The translations under genes and the position numbers were made by a program. Below are positions 31,684 through 39,795 of a DNA stretch of 64,000 nucleotides, in pieces (the first letter of the stretch is position 1; every line of letters starts with the position of its first letter). The notes under the pieces were generated by a model. That model was not told the origin of the DNA, searched no databases, and worked only from the letters and a program-made list of their open reading frames with translations. This DNA comes from Mycolicibacterium sp. TUM20985 (GTDB lineage: Bacteria; Actinomycetota; Actinomycetes; Mycobacteriales; Mycobacteriaceae): contig NZ_AP027291.1 in the NCBI RefSeq assembly GCF_030295745.1, positions 2,294,001-2,358,000 of the forward strand. The letters run 5' to 3'.

Positions 31684-32076
31684 ATGAACCACTTCTACGG
31701 GACGGTCGTCGCGATCACTGCCGCCGTCCATCTCGCCTTCGTCGGATACGGCGTGCTCGGCGGATTCCTGGCGCTGCGGTGGCCGAGGACCATCTGGTCA
31801 CACCTGCCCGTGGTGCTCTGGTGCGTGGCGATCGAGATCGTCGACTTCAGCTGTCCGCTCACGGCATTGGAGCGCTGGGCCAGGGCGGAGGCCGGTATGG
31901 CGCCGTTGCCGCCGAGCGGATTCATCGACCACTACCTCACCGGCGTGCTTTATCCGGCCGCCTACGAGAACGTCGTGCTGGGGTTGGTGCTGCTGGTCTT
32001 GGTGACGTCATGGCTCATGGTCGGACGTCCAACAGCTGTTCGAAGAATCCTTCGAAGCCACGCTGCTGATCGATGA
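31684..32076 (+). CDS. DUF2784 membrane protein
   Basis: A 130-residue membrane protein with about three to four helices. DUF2784 hallmarks are visible: HLAFVGYGVLGGFLALRWPR, IEIVDFSCPLTALERWARAEAG, and FIDHYLTGVLYP. The function is unknown. It is divergent from the beta-lactamase-fold lipoprotein (86 bp between starts) and reads into a 281-bp stretch that contains only a small minus-strand ORF before vapC. Confidence 0.82.
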   Translation: MNHFYGTVVAITAAVHLAFVGYGVLGGFLALRWPRTIWSHLPVVLWCVAIEIVDFSCPLTALERWARAEAGMAPLPPSGFIDHYLTGVLYPAAYENVVLGLVLLVLVTSWLMVGRPTAVRRILRSHAADR

Positions 32077-32180
32077 AGTGGACCTCGAGGTCGGCAAGTT
32101 GCCCGACGTCGAGATGCGCGCTTGGTGCGCGGGGGTGCCGTCGGCGGCAGTTCTGTTGGCAAGAGTGAAGAGCTGGGCGG

Positions 32181-32333
32181 TCAAGGTCGAATCTGGCGTT
32201 GGGTGGTGGTCGGATTGATCAGCGAGTAGGTCCCCACGACGGTGATGAGCGTACATGCGACGCAAAGGATGATGGTGAACGCGCGAACGCGTTGCCCCGC
32301 TGCTGAACTCGCCGCACCCATGTTGGTCACCAT
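32181..32333 (-). CDS. Small single-helix membrane ORF
   Basis: A 50-codon ORF starting at the ATG 32333. Residues about 17-38 (VRAFTIILCVACTLITVVGTY) form one plausible membrane helix, followed by SLINPTTTQRQIRP. The ribosome binding site is weak (gcgaaagcg). It lies 24 bp downstream of vapC on the same strand. I do not recognise it. It could be a real small membrane protein or a chance ORF, and the hydrophobic helix is the only argument for it. Confidence 0.35.
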   Translation of the reverse strand: MVTNMGAASSAAGQRVRAFTIILCVACTLITVVGTYSLINPTTTQRQIRP

Positions 32334-32357
32334 CGCTTTCGCTGCGCACGATCCAAT

Positions 32358-32747
32358 TCAGGACTTCAAGGTCGGGGTCAGCGCCGCGGCGAGGATCTTC
32401 GCGTCGCGGGTAGCGACGGTGAGGTTGCGACGAAGCGCTTGAGCGACGATCACTCGGTCGAATGGGTCGCGGTGATCCCAGGGGAGCCGCCCAGCGAGGA
32501 TCGCGTCGTCGGAATCGATGGGCAAGTCCTCGACGCGCATCGCTTCCAGCTGACTGGCCCAGGTCCCCAACAGCGTGGCGCCGTCCAGCCGGCCAAGGCG
32601 AGTCTTGATGGCGATCTCCCACGCCGACGCTGCACTGACCCACACCGATGATGCGGGATCGGCAAGCTGGCCCAGCACTTCGGGGTCCAGTGCGGTCGGC
32701 TCACTGAGGAGCCACAGCAAGGTGTGGGTGTCCACGAGGATGTTCAC
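32358..32747 (-). CDS. VapC-type PIN-domain toxin
   Basis: A 129-residue PIN-domain ribonuclease toxin. The GTG at 32747 (VNILVDTHTLLWLL) overlaps the antitoxin stop by 4 bp (GTGA), which decides the start. The acidic metal-binding residues are visible: Asp in LVDTHTLLW, Glu in AWEIAIKTRLG, Asp in HRDPFDRVIVAQA, and Asp in VATRDAKI. VapC toxins cut tRNA or rRNA; the target cannot be inferred. M. tuberculosis carries ParDE2 rather than VapBC in roughly this interval. Confidence 0.9.
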   Translation of the reverse strand: MNILVDTHTLLWLLSEPTALDPEVLGQLADPASSVWVSAASAWEIAIKTRLGRLDGATLLGTWASQLEAMRVEDLPIDSDDAILAGRLPWDHRDPFDRVIVAQALRRNLTVATRDAKILAAALTPTLKS

Positions 32748-32989
32748 GACGGCTCGCCGCCCTCCCACCGTGCAAGCTCGGCATCCGGCAGTGGGTCGTC
32801 GAAGTCCTTGGGCACGGACATGTTCGGCAGTTGCCCGAACTGCCGAGGTGTCGGGGTCGCGGGCACCAGGCGTGCGACATCGCGGCCGTGGTTGGTGATT
32901 ATTACGGTCTTCCCGGTGCGCTCGACGTCGGCCAGGAGCGCGTTCAGGCGGTTCTTGGCGTCAGTGCTGGATACCTTCTCGACGGCCAT
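32744..32989 (-). CDS. VapB/Phd-type antitoxin
   Basis: An 81-residue antitoxin. The N-terminal half MAVEKVSSTDAKNRLNALLADVERTGKTVIITNHGRDVARLVP is the Phd/YefM DNA-binding fold. The C-terminal half (PKDFDDPLPDAELARWEGGEP) is the acidic, probably disordered toxin-neutralising region. It is the first gene of the toxin-antitoxin pair, is translationally coupled to the toxin, and likely represses their joint promoter in the 191-bp gap upstream. Confidence 0.88.
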   Translation of the reverse strand: MAVEKVSSTDAKNRLNALLADVERTGKTVIITNHGRDVARLVPATPTPRQFGQLPNMSVPKDFDDPLPDAELARWEGGEPS

Positions 32990-33180
32990 GCCGCCAGGCT
33001 ACCCGCAAATGAGCGTATCGCGCTAGCGGTACTAGCGCGTTTTGCTCGCCGGTGACGGACCTCGGATCTGGCGGTCGCCGGGGCGATACTGGCGGCCGCG
33101 GGTGAGAGCCAAGCCAAGGCGCGGCGGGGTTACCTCCCCTACGACGACACCTTCACCAAAGAACCTGAACCACCACCCTT

Positions 33181-33849
33181 CTAGCGACGAAGGTAGTAGC
33201 GCCGCTCGGGCCGGCCCGCGCCGTACTGCAATCGGAGCTCCAGGGCGCCCGTGCTGAGGTAATACTCCAGGTAGCGCCGTGCGCTTACGCGCGAAATGCC
33301 CACCAGCTCCGCGCATTCCGCTGCGGAGACCTCGGTTGCGGTGCGCACGGCGTCTAGGACCAGCTGTCCCGTGACCGCGCCGAGCCCCTTCGGCAGTGCA
33401 TCGTCGGGAGGGGTAGCGCCCGGCCCGCCGAAGAGCGAGTCGATCAGGGACTGATCAACCCCGGTCGCGGACGTCAGCGCCTCGGCCCTGGCGGCGAAGG
33501 CCTCGAGCTTCGCTCGTAGCTGGGGGAACTCGAACGGCTTGATCAGATAGTCGGCTGCGCCGCCATCCAAGGCGCCGCTGACGGTATCGAGTTCCCGTGC
33601 GGCGGTGATCATGATGACGCCAACGGGATTGCCCGTGGTGCGAAGCTGTTGTAGCACTTCCAAACCCGTCATGTCGGGCAGGTACACGTCGAGCAGGATG
33701 AGGTCCGGTTGCAGTGCGGCGGCCATCTCGAGGGCCTCCGAGCCGCTGCGCGCCGCCCCGACGGTGGTGAACCCGTCGACCCTGTCGACGAATCTTCGAT
33801 GGATCTCCGCCACCATGAAGTCGTCGTCGACGACGAGCACCTCACGCAT
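33181..33849 (-). CDS. CitB/DcuR-family response regulator
   Basis: A 222-residue response regulator. The receiver domain has EVLVVDDDFMVAEIHRRFV, phosphoacceptor Asp54 in LILLDVYLPDMTGLEVL, and LIKPFEFPQLRAKL. The C-terminal domain has SAAECAELVGISRVSARRYLEYYLSTGALELRLQYGAGRPERRYYLR, the helix-turn-helix of the CitB/DpiA family. It overlaps the sensor gene by 8 bp. By context it should activate the divergent tctCBA genes in response to a di- or tricarboxylate. Confidence 0.92.
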   Translation of the reverse strand: MREVLVVDDDFMVAEIHRRFVDRVDGFTTVGAARSGSEALEMAAALQPDLILLDVYLPDMTGLEVLQQLRTTGNPVGVIMITAARELDTVSGALDGGAADYLIKPFEFPQLRAKLEAFAARAEALTSATGVDQSLIDSLFGGPGATPPDDALPKGLGAVTGQLVLDAVRTATEVSAAECAELVGISRVSARRYLEYYLSTGALELRLQYGAGRPERRYYLRR

Positions 33850-35446
33850 GGTCGGACCGCGCGGGCGGCAGCGTCACCGTGAAGCACGCGCCGCCCGAGG
33901 GCGCATCGGTGACCTGGACCGAGCCCCCGTGCTGTGCGCTGACCAGCCGGACCAGCGCCAGGCCGATGCCACGCCCGCCGGGCTCGTCGGACTTCGACGT
34001 GACCCCGCGGGCGAAGATCTTCTCCCGAAGGTGTTCGGGCACACCGGGTCCCGAGTCGGTGACCGCAAGTGTCATCGTCTCCTCATCGTCGAGGTGGACT
34101 CTGACCAACGCCTCGCGCGACCCCTCGGACACGTCGACCGCGTTGTCGATGAGGTTGCCGAGCAGCGTGATCACGTCGGTCGCGAGCGTGGGATCAAGGG
34201 CCGACAGGTGCGAGTCGTGGTCGATGGTCAGCGCGACACCGCTCTCGGCCGCCAGCGAGGTCTTGGCGATCAGGAGCGCGGCTACGGCCGGATCCAAGAT
34301 GTGGCGTGTCACGGCATCGCTGATCTCGGCCCGACGTCGGGTCAACTCTCCGACGAAGTCGTGCACCGCATCGTATTCGCCCAATTGCACCAGCCCGGAG
34401 ATGGTGTGCAGTTGGTTGGCGAACTCGTGGGTCTGCGCTCTCAAGGTGTCGGTAACGCTCTTGTGCGAGGAGAGCTGCCCCTGCATGGACGCCAACTCGG
34501 TGCTGTCCCTCATGGTGGTGACGGTTCCGATGCGCTGACCCTGGCTGGACGCCGCGCGGCGGTTCAGCGCCAGGACGCGGGTGGGCGTGACGATGACGAC
34601 ATCGCGACCGTCCTCACCCGACAGCAGGAAGTCGGTGATCGCCGGATCGAGTCCGACCTCGTCGATACGGTGGCCCACCGCGTGCGGTGCCACGTCCAAC
34701 AACAGTTGTGCGCTGTCGTTGAGCACCGTGATCACTCCGTCGGTGTTCACCGCGACCACTCCCTCTCGAATGCTGTGCAGCAATGCTTCTCGATGTTCGG
34801 CGAGGCTGGCGATCTCGGCGATCTCCAAGCCTCGGGTCTGTCGCTTGATGCGCCGCGACAGCAGCCAGGAGGCCAGCACGCCGAGCGCGGCGCCGAATCC
34901 GAGGTACACGAGCAGGCGTTCACCGGCGCCGCCGAGCAGTTGCCACACCGAGGGATACCGCTCCGAGACCGACACGACTGCGAGGACGGCGCCGTCGATG
35001 TCGTTGATCGGCACCTGCCCGGCCAGGCTGTGCACGCCGTCGACGTCGAGATCACCGAACCAGGCGCGGCCCTGCCGGGCTCCGCTGTCCTCCAGGTCGA
35101 GCTTCCGGCCGACCCGCGACGGGTCCGAGGACACCGTGACCGTGCCGTCGGGGTCGGCGATCTCGGCCAGTCCGGCACCCGACAGGGCGATGGCGCGGTC
35201 CACGTCGGGAGCCAGGATCTCTGCGGCGAAGGGATCGGCGAATCGTTCCCGAACGATCGGGGTCGACGCCAGGTTCTCCGCGACGGCGATCATCCGCTGG
35301 CCGCGCACGTCGCGAAACTCCTTGGTGGACTGGTTGACCGACACCGCGGCCACCGCGACGAGAACGACGGCGACCACCACCATCTGAAACGCGAGGAACT
35401 GGCCGGCCAGGCTTCTCAATGACCACAACTTCCTTTGCGACCGCAA
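33842..35446 (-). CDS. CitA/DcuS-family sensor histidine kinase
   Basis: A 534-residue membrane sensor. Helix 1 (about 17-37), an extracytoplasmic PDC/PAS-like domain (about 40-170), helix 2 (about 180-198), a cytoplasmic PAS domain (REGVVAVNTDGVITVLNDSAQLLL), then the kinase. The phosphoacceptor His340 lies in THEFANQLHTISGL, typical of the citrate/fumarate sensor group. The ATPase has GNLIDNAVDVSEGS, DSGPGVPEHL and GGRGIGLALVRL. The start is a TTG at 35446. It is divergent from tctC. Confidence 0.92.
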   Translation of the reverse strand: MRSQRKLWSLRSLAGQFLAFQMVVVAVVLVAVAAVSVNQSTKEFRDVRGQRMIAVAENLASTPIVRERFADPFAAEILAPDVDRAIALSGAGLAEIADPDGTVTVSSDPSRVGRKLDLEDSGARQGRAWFGDLDVDGVHSLAGQVPINDIDGAVLAVVSVSERYPSVWQLLGGAGERLLVYLGFGAALGVLASWLLSRRIKRQTRGLEIAEIASLAEHREALLHSIREGVVAVNTDGVITVLNDSAQLLLDVAPHAVGHRIDEVGLDPAITDFLLSGEDGRDVVIVTPTRVLALNRRAASSQGQRIGTVTTMRDSTELASMQGQLSSHKSVTDTLRAQTHEFANQLHTISGLVQLGEYDAVHDFVGELTRRRAEISDAVTRHILDPAVAALLIAKTSLAAESGVALTIDHDSHLSALDPTLATDVITLLGNLIDNAVDVSEGSREALVRVHLDDEETMTLAVTDSGPGVPEHLREKIFARGVTSKSDEPGGRGIGLALVRLVSAQHGGSVQVTDAPSGGACFTVTLPPARSDHA

Positions 35447-35448
35447 CG

Positions 35449-35462
35449 GTGACCTGTGTCAC
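35449..35462. promoter_or_regulatory. GTGAC-N4-GTCAC palindrome between citA-like and tctC genes
   Basis: A 5-bp inverted repeat with a 4-bp centre lies in the 70-bp divergent gap, 3 bp from the sensor's TTG start and 55 bp from tctC. It is a candidate operator for the CitB-like regulator, or a reverse-oriented pair of GTCAC elements. The arms are short, so chance is possible. Confidence 0.4.
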
Positions 35463-35516
35463 TTCCGTGGTCCAGTATTGCTGAGCATCACAGTCGAGCG
35501 AATGGGGACGACCCAT

Positions 35517-36515
35517 ATGAGAACACGATCAGCCAGAACCACCCGGATTCTGGCGCTCCTGATGGGCCTCGTGATCGCCGCGGCCGTCGTCTCGGGATGC
35601 GGCGTGACCCGGGGCAACGACGAGCCCGGGTTGCACCGCCTCCGAATGATGGTCCCGAACAGCCCCGGCGGCGGTTATGACCTGACCGCACGCACCGCGG
35701 TCAAGATCATGGAGGACGACGACATCACGGGTCGCATCGAGGTCTTCAACGTCATCGGAGCGGGCGGCACCGTCGCCATGGCCCGGCTGATGAACGAGAA
35801 GGGCAACGGCGACCTCATGATGATGATGGGGCTCGGCGTGGTCGGCGCGGTGTACACCAACGGATCGTCGGCGCTGGCATCCAACGCGACGGCACTCGCC
35901 AAGGTCGTCGAGGAGCAGGAGGGCATCCTCGTCCCCGCCGACTCACCCTTCAAGACCGTCGCCGACTTCGTGGCGGCGTGGAAGGCCGATCCGGCCAAGG
36001 TCACCGTCGGGGGCGGTTCCTCACCGGGTGGTCCCGATCACCTGTTCCCCATGGAGACCGCACGTGCCGCGGGCGTCGATCCGAAGACCGTCAACTACGT
36101 CTCCTACGACGGCGGCGGTGACCTGCTCACCGCGCTGCTCGGCAAGAAGATCGCCGCGGGCACCTCGGGTCTCGGTGAATACGTCGACCAGATCGAGGCC
36201 GGTCAGGTCAGGGTCCTGGCCGTGTCGGGCGACGAGCGGGTCGAAGGCGTCGATGCGCCGACGCTGAAGGAAGCCGGAATCAATCTCACCTTCACCAACT
36301 GGCGCGGCGTCCTTGCCCCACCGGGCATCTCGGACGAGTCCAAGCAGGCCCTGGTGAAGGTCCTCGAAGATCTGCACGCCACCGATGCCTGGAAGGAGGC
36401 CCTGGTGAAGAACGGCTGGAGCGACGCGTTCATGACGGGAGCGCCGTTCGAACAGTTCCTCAAGGATCAGGACCAACGCGTCTCATCGACGCTGACCGAG
36501 CTGGGGCTGCTATGA
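35517..36515 (+). CDS. tctC: Tripartite tricarboxylate transporter substrate-binding lipoprotein TctC
   Basis: The solute-binding component of a TTT transporter, 332 residues from the ATG at 35517 (an in-frame ATG at 35502 is the alternative). The signal MRTRSARTTRILALLMGLVIAAAVVSGC ends in a lipobox with Cys28, so it is membrane-anchored, unlike the free periplasmic TctC of proteobacteria. Family motifs are NSPGGGYDLTART, NVIGAGGTVAMARL, and GGSSPGGPDHLFP. The substrate is a di- or tricarboxylate by context with the citrate-type sensor. ATGA overlap with tctB. Confidence 0.93.
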   Translation: MRTRSARTTRILALLMGLVIAAAVVSGCGVTRGNDEPGLHRLRMMVPNSPGGGYDLTARTAVKIMEDDDITGRIEVFNVIGAGGTVAMARLMNEKGNGDLMMMMGLGVVGAVYTNGSSALASNATALAKVVEEQEGILVPADSPFKTVADFVAAWKADPAKVTVGGGSSPGGPDHLFPMETARAAGVDPKTVNYVSYDGGGDLLTALLGKKIAAGTSGLGEYVDQIEAGQVRVLAVSGDERVEGVDAPTLKEAGINLTFTNWRGVLAPPGISDESKQALVKVLEDLHATDAWKEALVKNGWSDAFMTGAPFEQFLKDQDQRVSSTLTELGLL

Positions 36516-37021
36516 CCACGCCGGTCGAAGAATCGACGTCGGTCGACAAGGCCCAGTACCTCGTCGTCGCGGTGTGCGTCCTCGTCGGCGCCTTCTTGAT
36601 CTACGACGCGTTGTCCCTGCCCGGCGGTTTCGCCAAGGTGGATCCCGTTGGGCCCAAGCTCTTCCCGATGGTCATCGGCATCGGGCTGCTGGTGCTGGCG
36701 GCCATCCTGGCCATCGCGATCCCACGCGGATCCAGGGGTGAGGCCGATGCGGGGGAGGACATCGACCCCGATCTGCCAAGTGACTGGCGGACCGTGGGGC
36801 TGCTCGTCGCGATCTTCGTCGTGATGATCCTCGTGGTGAACCCGCTCGGTTGGGCGATCACCGGCGCCTTGATGTTCGCCGGCTGCGCGACCGTTCTCGG
36901 TAGCAAGCACTACGTGCGCAACATCCTGATCGGCGCGGTACTGAGCGTCAGCAGCTTCTATGCGTTCTACTCGGGGCTCGGAATTCCGTTGCCCGCAGGC
37001 ATTCTGGATGGGATTCTCTGA
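36512..37021 (+). CDS. tctB: Tripartite tricarboxylate transporter small membrane subunit TctB
   Basis: A 169-residue membrane protein with four helices, in the small-subunit position. The TctB/DUF1468 features are [38 protein letters not shown] and [19 protein letters not shown]. The loop between the second and third helices is acidic. Its sequence is weakly conserved in general, so position between tctC and tctA is the main support. TGATG overlap with tctA. Confidence 0.9.
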   Translation: MTTPVEESTSVDKAQYLVVAVCVLVGAFLIYDALSLPGGFAKVDPVGPKLFPMVIGIGLLVLAAILAIAIPRGSRGEADAGEDIDPDLPSDWRTVGLLVAIFVVMILVVNPLGWAITGALMFAGCATVLGSKHYVRNILIGAVLSVSSFYAFYSGLGIPLPAGILDGIL

Positions 37022-38562
37022 TGTTGGACAACATGGGCTGGCTGCTCCAGGGCTTCGAACAGGCCGCCACTCCGATGAACCTGCTGTACGCCGTTATCGG
37101 CGTGCTGCTCGGCACTGCGGTCGGCGTCCTACCGGGCATCGGCCCCGCCATGACGGTGGCCCTGCTACTGCCGATCACCTACAACGTCAGCCCGAGTGCC
37201 GCGTTCATCATGTTCGCGGGCATCTTCTACGGAGGCATGTACGGCGGGTCGACGACGTCGATCCTGCTGAACACCCCAGGTGAGTCGTCGTCGGTGATCA
37301 CCGCGATCGAGGGCAACAAGATGGCCAAGGCGGGCAGAGCCGCGCAGGCGCTCGCGACGGCGGCCATCGGGTCGTTCGTCGCGGGCAGCATCGGCACCCT
37401 CCTGCTGTCGCTCTTCGCGCCGGCCATCTCGCGGTTCGCCGTGACCCTTGGGGCGCCGTCCTACCTCGCGATCATGTTGTTCGCCCTGGTCGCGGTCACG
37501 GCCGTGCTCGGCTCGTCGAAGCTGCGCGGCGGCATCTCCCTGCTGCTCGGCCTGTCGATCGGACTGGTCGGCATCGACTCACTGACCGGGCAGGCCAGGG
37601 CCACCTTCGGCCTGCCACTGCTGTCCGACGGTATCGACATCGTGGTCATCGCGGTCGCGATCTTCGCCCTCGGCGAGGCTCTGTGGGTAGCCGCACATCT
37701 GCGACAGAAGCCTGCCGAGGTGATTCCCGTCGGCAGGCCATGGATGGGCAAGAGCGACTGGCAACGGTCGTGGAAGCCATGGCTTCGCGGGACCGCCTAC
37801 GGCTTCCCGTTCGGCGCCCTGCCCGCGGGTGGTGCCGAGTTGCCGACCTTCCTGTCCTACATCACCGAGAAGAAGCTCTCCAAGCACCCGGAGGAGTTCG
37901 GCAAGGGTGCCATCGAGGGTGTCGCGGGCCCGGAAGCGGCCAACAATGCCTCGGCGGCAGGCACTTTGGTGCCGATGCTGGCCCTCGGGCTGCCGACCAA
38001 CGCCACGGCCGCGGTCATGCTGACGGCGTTCGTGTCATACGGAATCCAGCCCGGGCCGACGCTCTTCGACAAGGAACCGCTGCTGATCTGGACGCTCATC
38101 GCGAGCCTGTTCATCGGCAACTTCCTGCTCCTGATGCTCAACCTGCCCCTGGCGCCACTGTGGGCGAAGCTGCTGCGCACGCCTCGTCCGTACCTCTACG
38201 CGGGGATTCTGTTCTTTGCGACCCTCGGCGCGTTCGCCGTGAACATCCAGCCGTTGGACCTCGTGCTGCTGCTGATCTTCGGGCTGCTGGGTTTGATGAT
38301 GCGGCGGTTCGGGTTACCCGTGCTTCCGTTGATCATCGGCGTCATCCTCGGTCCACGCATCGAGCGCCAGCTGCGTCAGAGTCTGCAGCTCGGCGGCGGC
38401 GACTGGGGAAGCCTGTTCACCGAACCGGTGGCGATCGTCGTGTACGTCTGCATGGCACTGCTGCTGCTGGCGCCACTGGTGCTGAGGTTGATGCACCGTA
38501 GCGAGGAGACGCTGTTGATCGTCGAGGACGACAAGGATCAGAGAGAGAAGGCGCAATTGTGA
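37021..38562 (+). CDS. tctA: Tripartite tricarboxylate transporter large membrane subunit TctA
   Basis: The 513-residue transport channel with about 12 helices. Conserved signatures are [54 protein letters not shown] in the first half and [21 protein letters not shown] with [36 protein letters not shown] in the second; these two repeats line the substrate path. Its stop overlaps the GTG of a repetitive mini-ORF (GTGA). Confidence 0.95.
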   Translation: MLDNMGWLLQGFEQAATPMNLLYAVIGVLLGTAVGVLPGIGPAMTVALLLPITYNVSPSAAFIMFAGIFYGGMYGGSTTSILLNTPGESSSVITAIEGNKMAKAGRAAQALATAAIGSFVAGSIGTLLLSLFAPAISRFAVTLGAPSYLAIMLFALVAVTAVLGSSKLRGGISLLLGLSIGLVGIDSLTGQARATFGLPLLSDGIDIVVIAVAIFALGEALWVAAHLRQKPAEVIPVGRPWMGKSDWQRSWKPWLRGTAYGFPFGALPAGGAELPTFLSYITEKKLSKHPEEFGKGAIEGVAGPEAANNASAAGTLVPMLALGLPTNATAAVMLTAFVSYGIQPGPTLFDKEPLLIWTLIASLFIGNFLLLMLNLPLAPLWAKLLRTPRPYLYAGILFFATLGAFAVNIQPLDLVLLLIFGLLGLMMRRFGLPVLPLIIGVILGPRIERQLRQSLQLGGGDWGSLFTEPVAIVVYVCMALLLLAPLVLRLMHRSEETLLIVEDDKDQREKAQL

Positions 38563-38651
38563 CCACTGACGAGCGCTTGCGCGAGGAGCATGACCATGAG
38601 CGCTTGCGCGAGGAGCATGACCACGAGCGCTTGCGCGAGGAGTCGAAATGA
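38559..38651 (+). CDS. Repetitive 30-residue mini-ORF linking tctA and uspA
   Basis: A GTG at 38559 overlapping the tctA stop opens a 30-codon frame that ends TGA at 38649-38651, overlapping the ATG of the universal stress gene. The product is VTTD followed by [18 protein letters not shown] and ERLREESK. The coupling at both ends suggests it is translated, if only as a reinitiation bridge. I do not recognise a function. Confidence 0.4.
   Translation: MTTDERLREEHDHERLREEHDHERLREESK
38571..38650. repeat. 27-bp direct tandem repeat, three copies
   Basis: Units start at 38571, 38598 and 38625, each opening gagcgcttgcgcgaggag; the third diverges after 18 bp and runs into the uspA start codon. 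Each unit carries a gaggag resembling a ribosome binding site, and the last one serves uspA (gaggagtcgaaATG). gcgcttgcgc in each unit can form a small hairpin. Confidence 0.9.
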
Positions 38652-39037
38652 TAGTCGTTGGATACACCACCGATCGCTTCGGCGCTGCGGCCCTCGCGCA
38701 CGGCATCGACGAGGCCAAGCTGCGGCAGACCTCCCTGCTGGTGCTGAACTCGACTCAGGGCGACTCCTACGTGGACGCCGCATTCGCGCATGAGCACCAG
38801 GTTCACGACCTGGAGGCCACGTTGACCGACTGCGGTGTGCCGTTCTCGGTGGAACAGCCCGTCGGCGTCCACGCCGCGGACGCGCTCCTCGAGATGATGG
38901 ACCGACCCGACGCCGAGCTGCTGGTGATCGGCATTCGGCACCGCAACCCGGTGGGCAAGTTGTTGTTGGGAAGTGTGTCCCAGCGATTGTTACTGGAATG
39001 CGGCAAGCCGGTGCTGGCCGTCAAACCCGCCGAGTGA
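38648..39037 (+). CDS. Universal stress protein (UspA family)
   Basis: A 129-residue single-domain Usp protein: [26 protein letters not shown] at the N-terminus and the nucleotide-loop region LLVIGIRHRNPVGKLLLGSVSQRLLLECGKPVLAVKP at the C-terminus, with the G-x2-R-x9-G-S pattern in modified form. It lies at the end of the tctCBA unit and is translationally linked through the mini-ORF, so it is probably made with the transporter. Usp genes adjoin TTT and TRAP transporters elsewhere. Confidence 0.9.
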   Translation: MIVVGYTTDRFGAAALAHGIDEAKLRQTSLLVLNSTQGDSYVDAAFAHEHQVHDLEATLTDCGVPFSVEQPVGVHAADALLEMMDRPDAELLVIGIRHRNPVGKLLLGSVSQRLLLECGKPVLAVKPAE

Positions 39038-39795
39038 GCGGCGCAGAAGCAGAGCGATTACCCACCTTCGCCATGTGCAAACCTATTAATTGACGATTGC
39101 TCCGAGCGAACTCCTGGCTATTTCACTTCCGGGCTACTACACCGTCCAATCATTCAGCGCAAGCAAAGCGTGACCAACATGCTTTTTGATCTTGAGCAAA
39201 GTCGGTCTGAACAGCACTTTCAATGCCGTATCGCCCGTGAGTCGGGCGCGCGCCGCCATCTTGGCCGAAAGAATGGTCGTAGGCCCCGCGACGCGCCGTT
39301 CTGCCCGGTGAACGGGCATCGGTGGTGAGCGACACGCCTATGCGTGAACTGATTTCCCTTCGGGCTCCTGGTGCGCAACCGGAGTCGAGCGAAGCACCGC
39401 TGAACGGCCTTGGGATGAGCCAGATCGCCATCGTCGTGGCCGTCGCCCTTACGCCGAGACTTGCTGAAACGGTTCACGAGCGACGCGCATTGCTTTTACG
39501 TCGACGTTAGTTGCGGGAGGACGTGCGCATTTGCCGCCCGGCCGCCAAGTGCCGACTCGCACCTGTTCGAGTTCGCTGTTGCCAAACCGGCCTGATGGCG
39601 CCCCTCGAATTAGATCGCTAGTTTGCCAAACTACCGCACTTCAGGGTCGGAGCAAGCTCCAATTCCATCGATATAGCAAACCAAATTCAAGATCAAAACA
39701 ATGGCGTCAAAGATTTCCTCAGCAAAGTAGTGCTTCTGACCATTTCGGCGTTATAAAGTTTGCTCATCGCTCACACACCTATGCAGGGGGTCGCC
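39038..39795. other. 758-bp AT-richer gap with no convincing gene
   Basis: Base composition drops clearly compared with both sides (for example 39050-39180 and 39600-39780). The short ORFs in it have no recognisable content. A perfect inverted repeat tagtttgccaaacta (39619-39633) and a second ttgccaaac near 39580 are operator-like. A promoter for the next gene is likely: tataaagt (39752-39759) includes TANNNT (taaagt), about 36 bp before the ATG, with a weak -35 around 39731. Confidence 0.5.

Noticed and set aside
32008..32643. 211-residue minus-strand ORF overlapping vapC
   Set aside because: It overlaps the convincing PIN-domain frame and the DUF2784 end, with Arg/Ser-rich composition and no motif.
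33605..35422. 605-residue plus-strand ORF opposite the sensor and regulator genes
   Set aside because: The minus strand shows complete histidine-kinase and receiver motifs; the plus frame has no recognisable domain.
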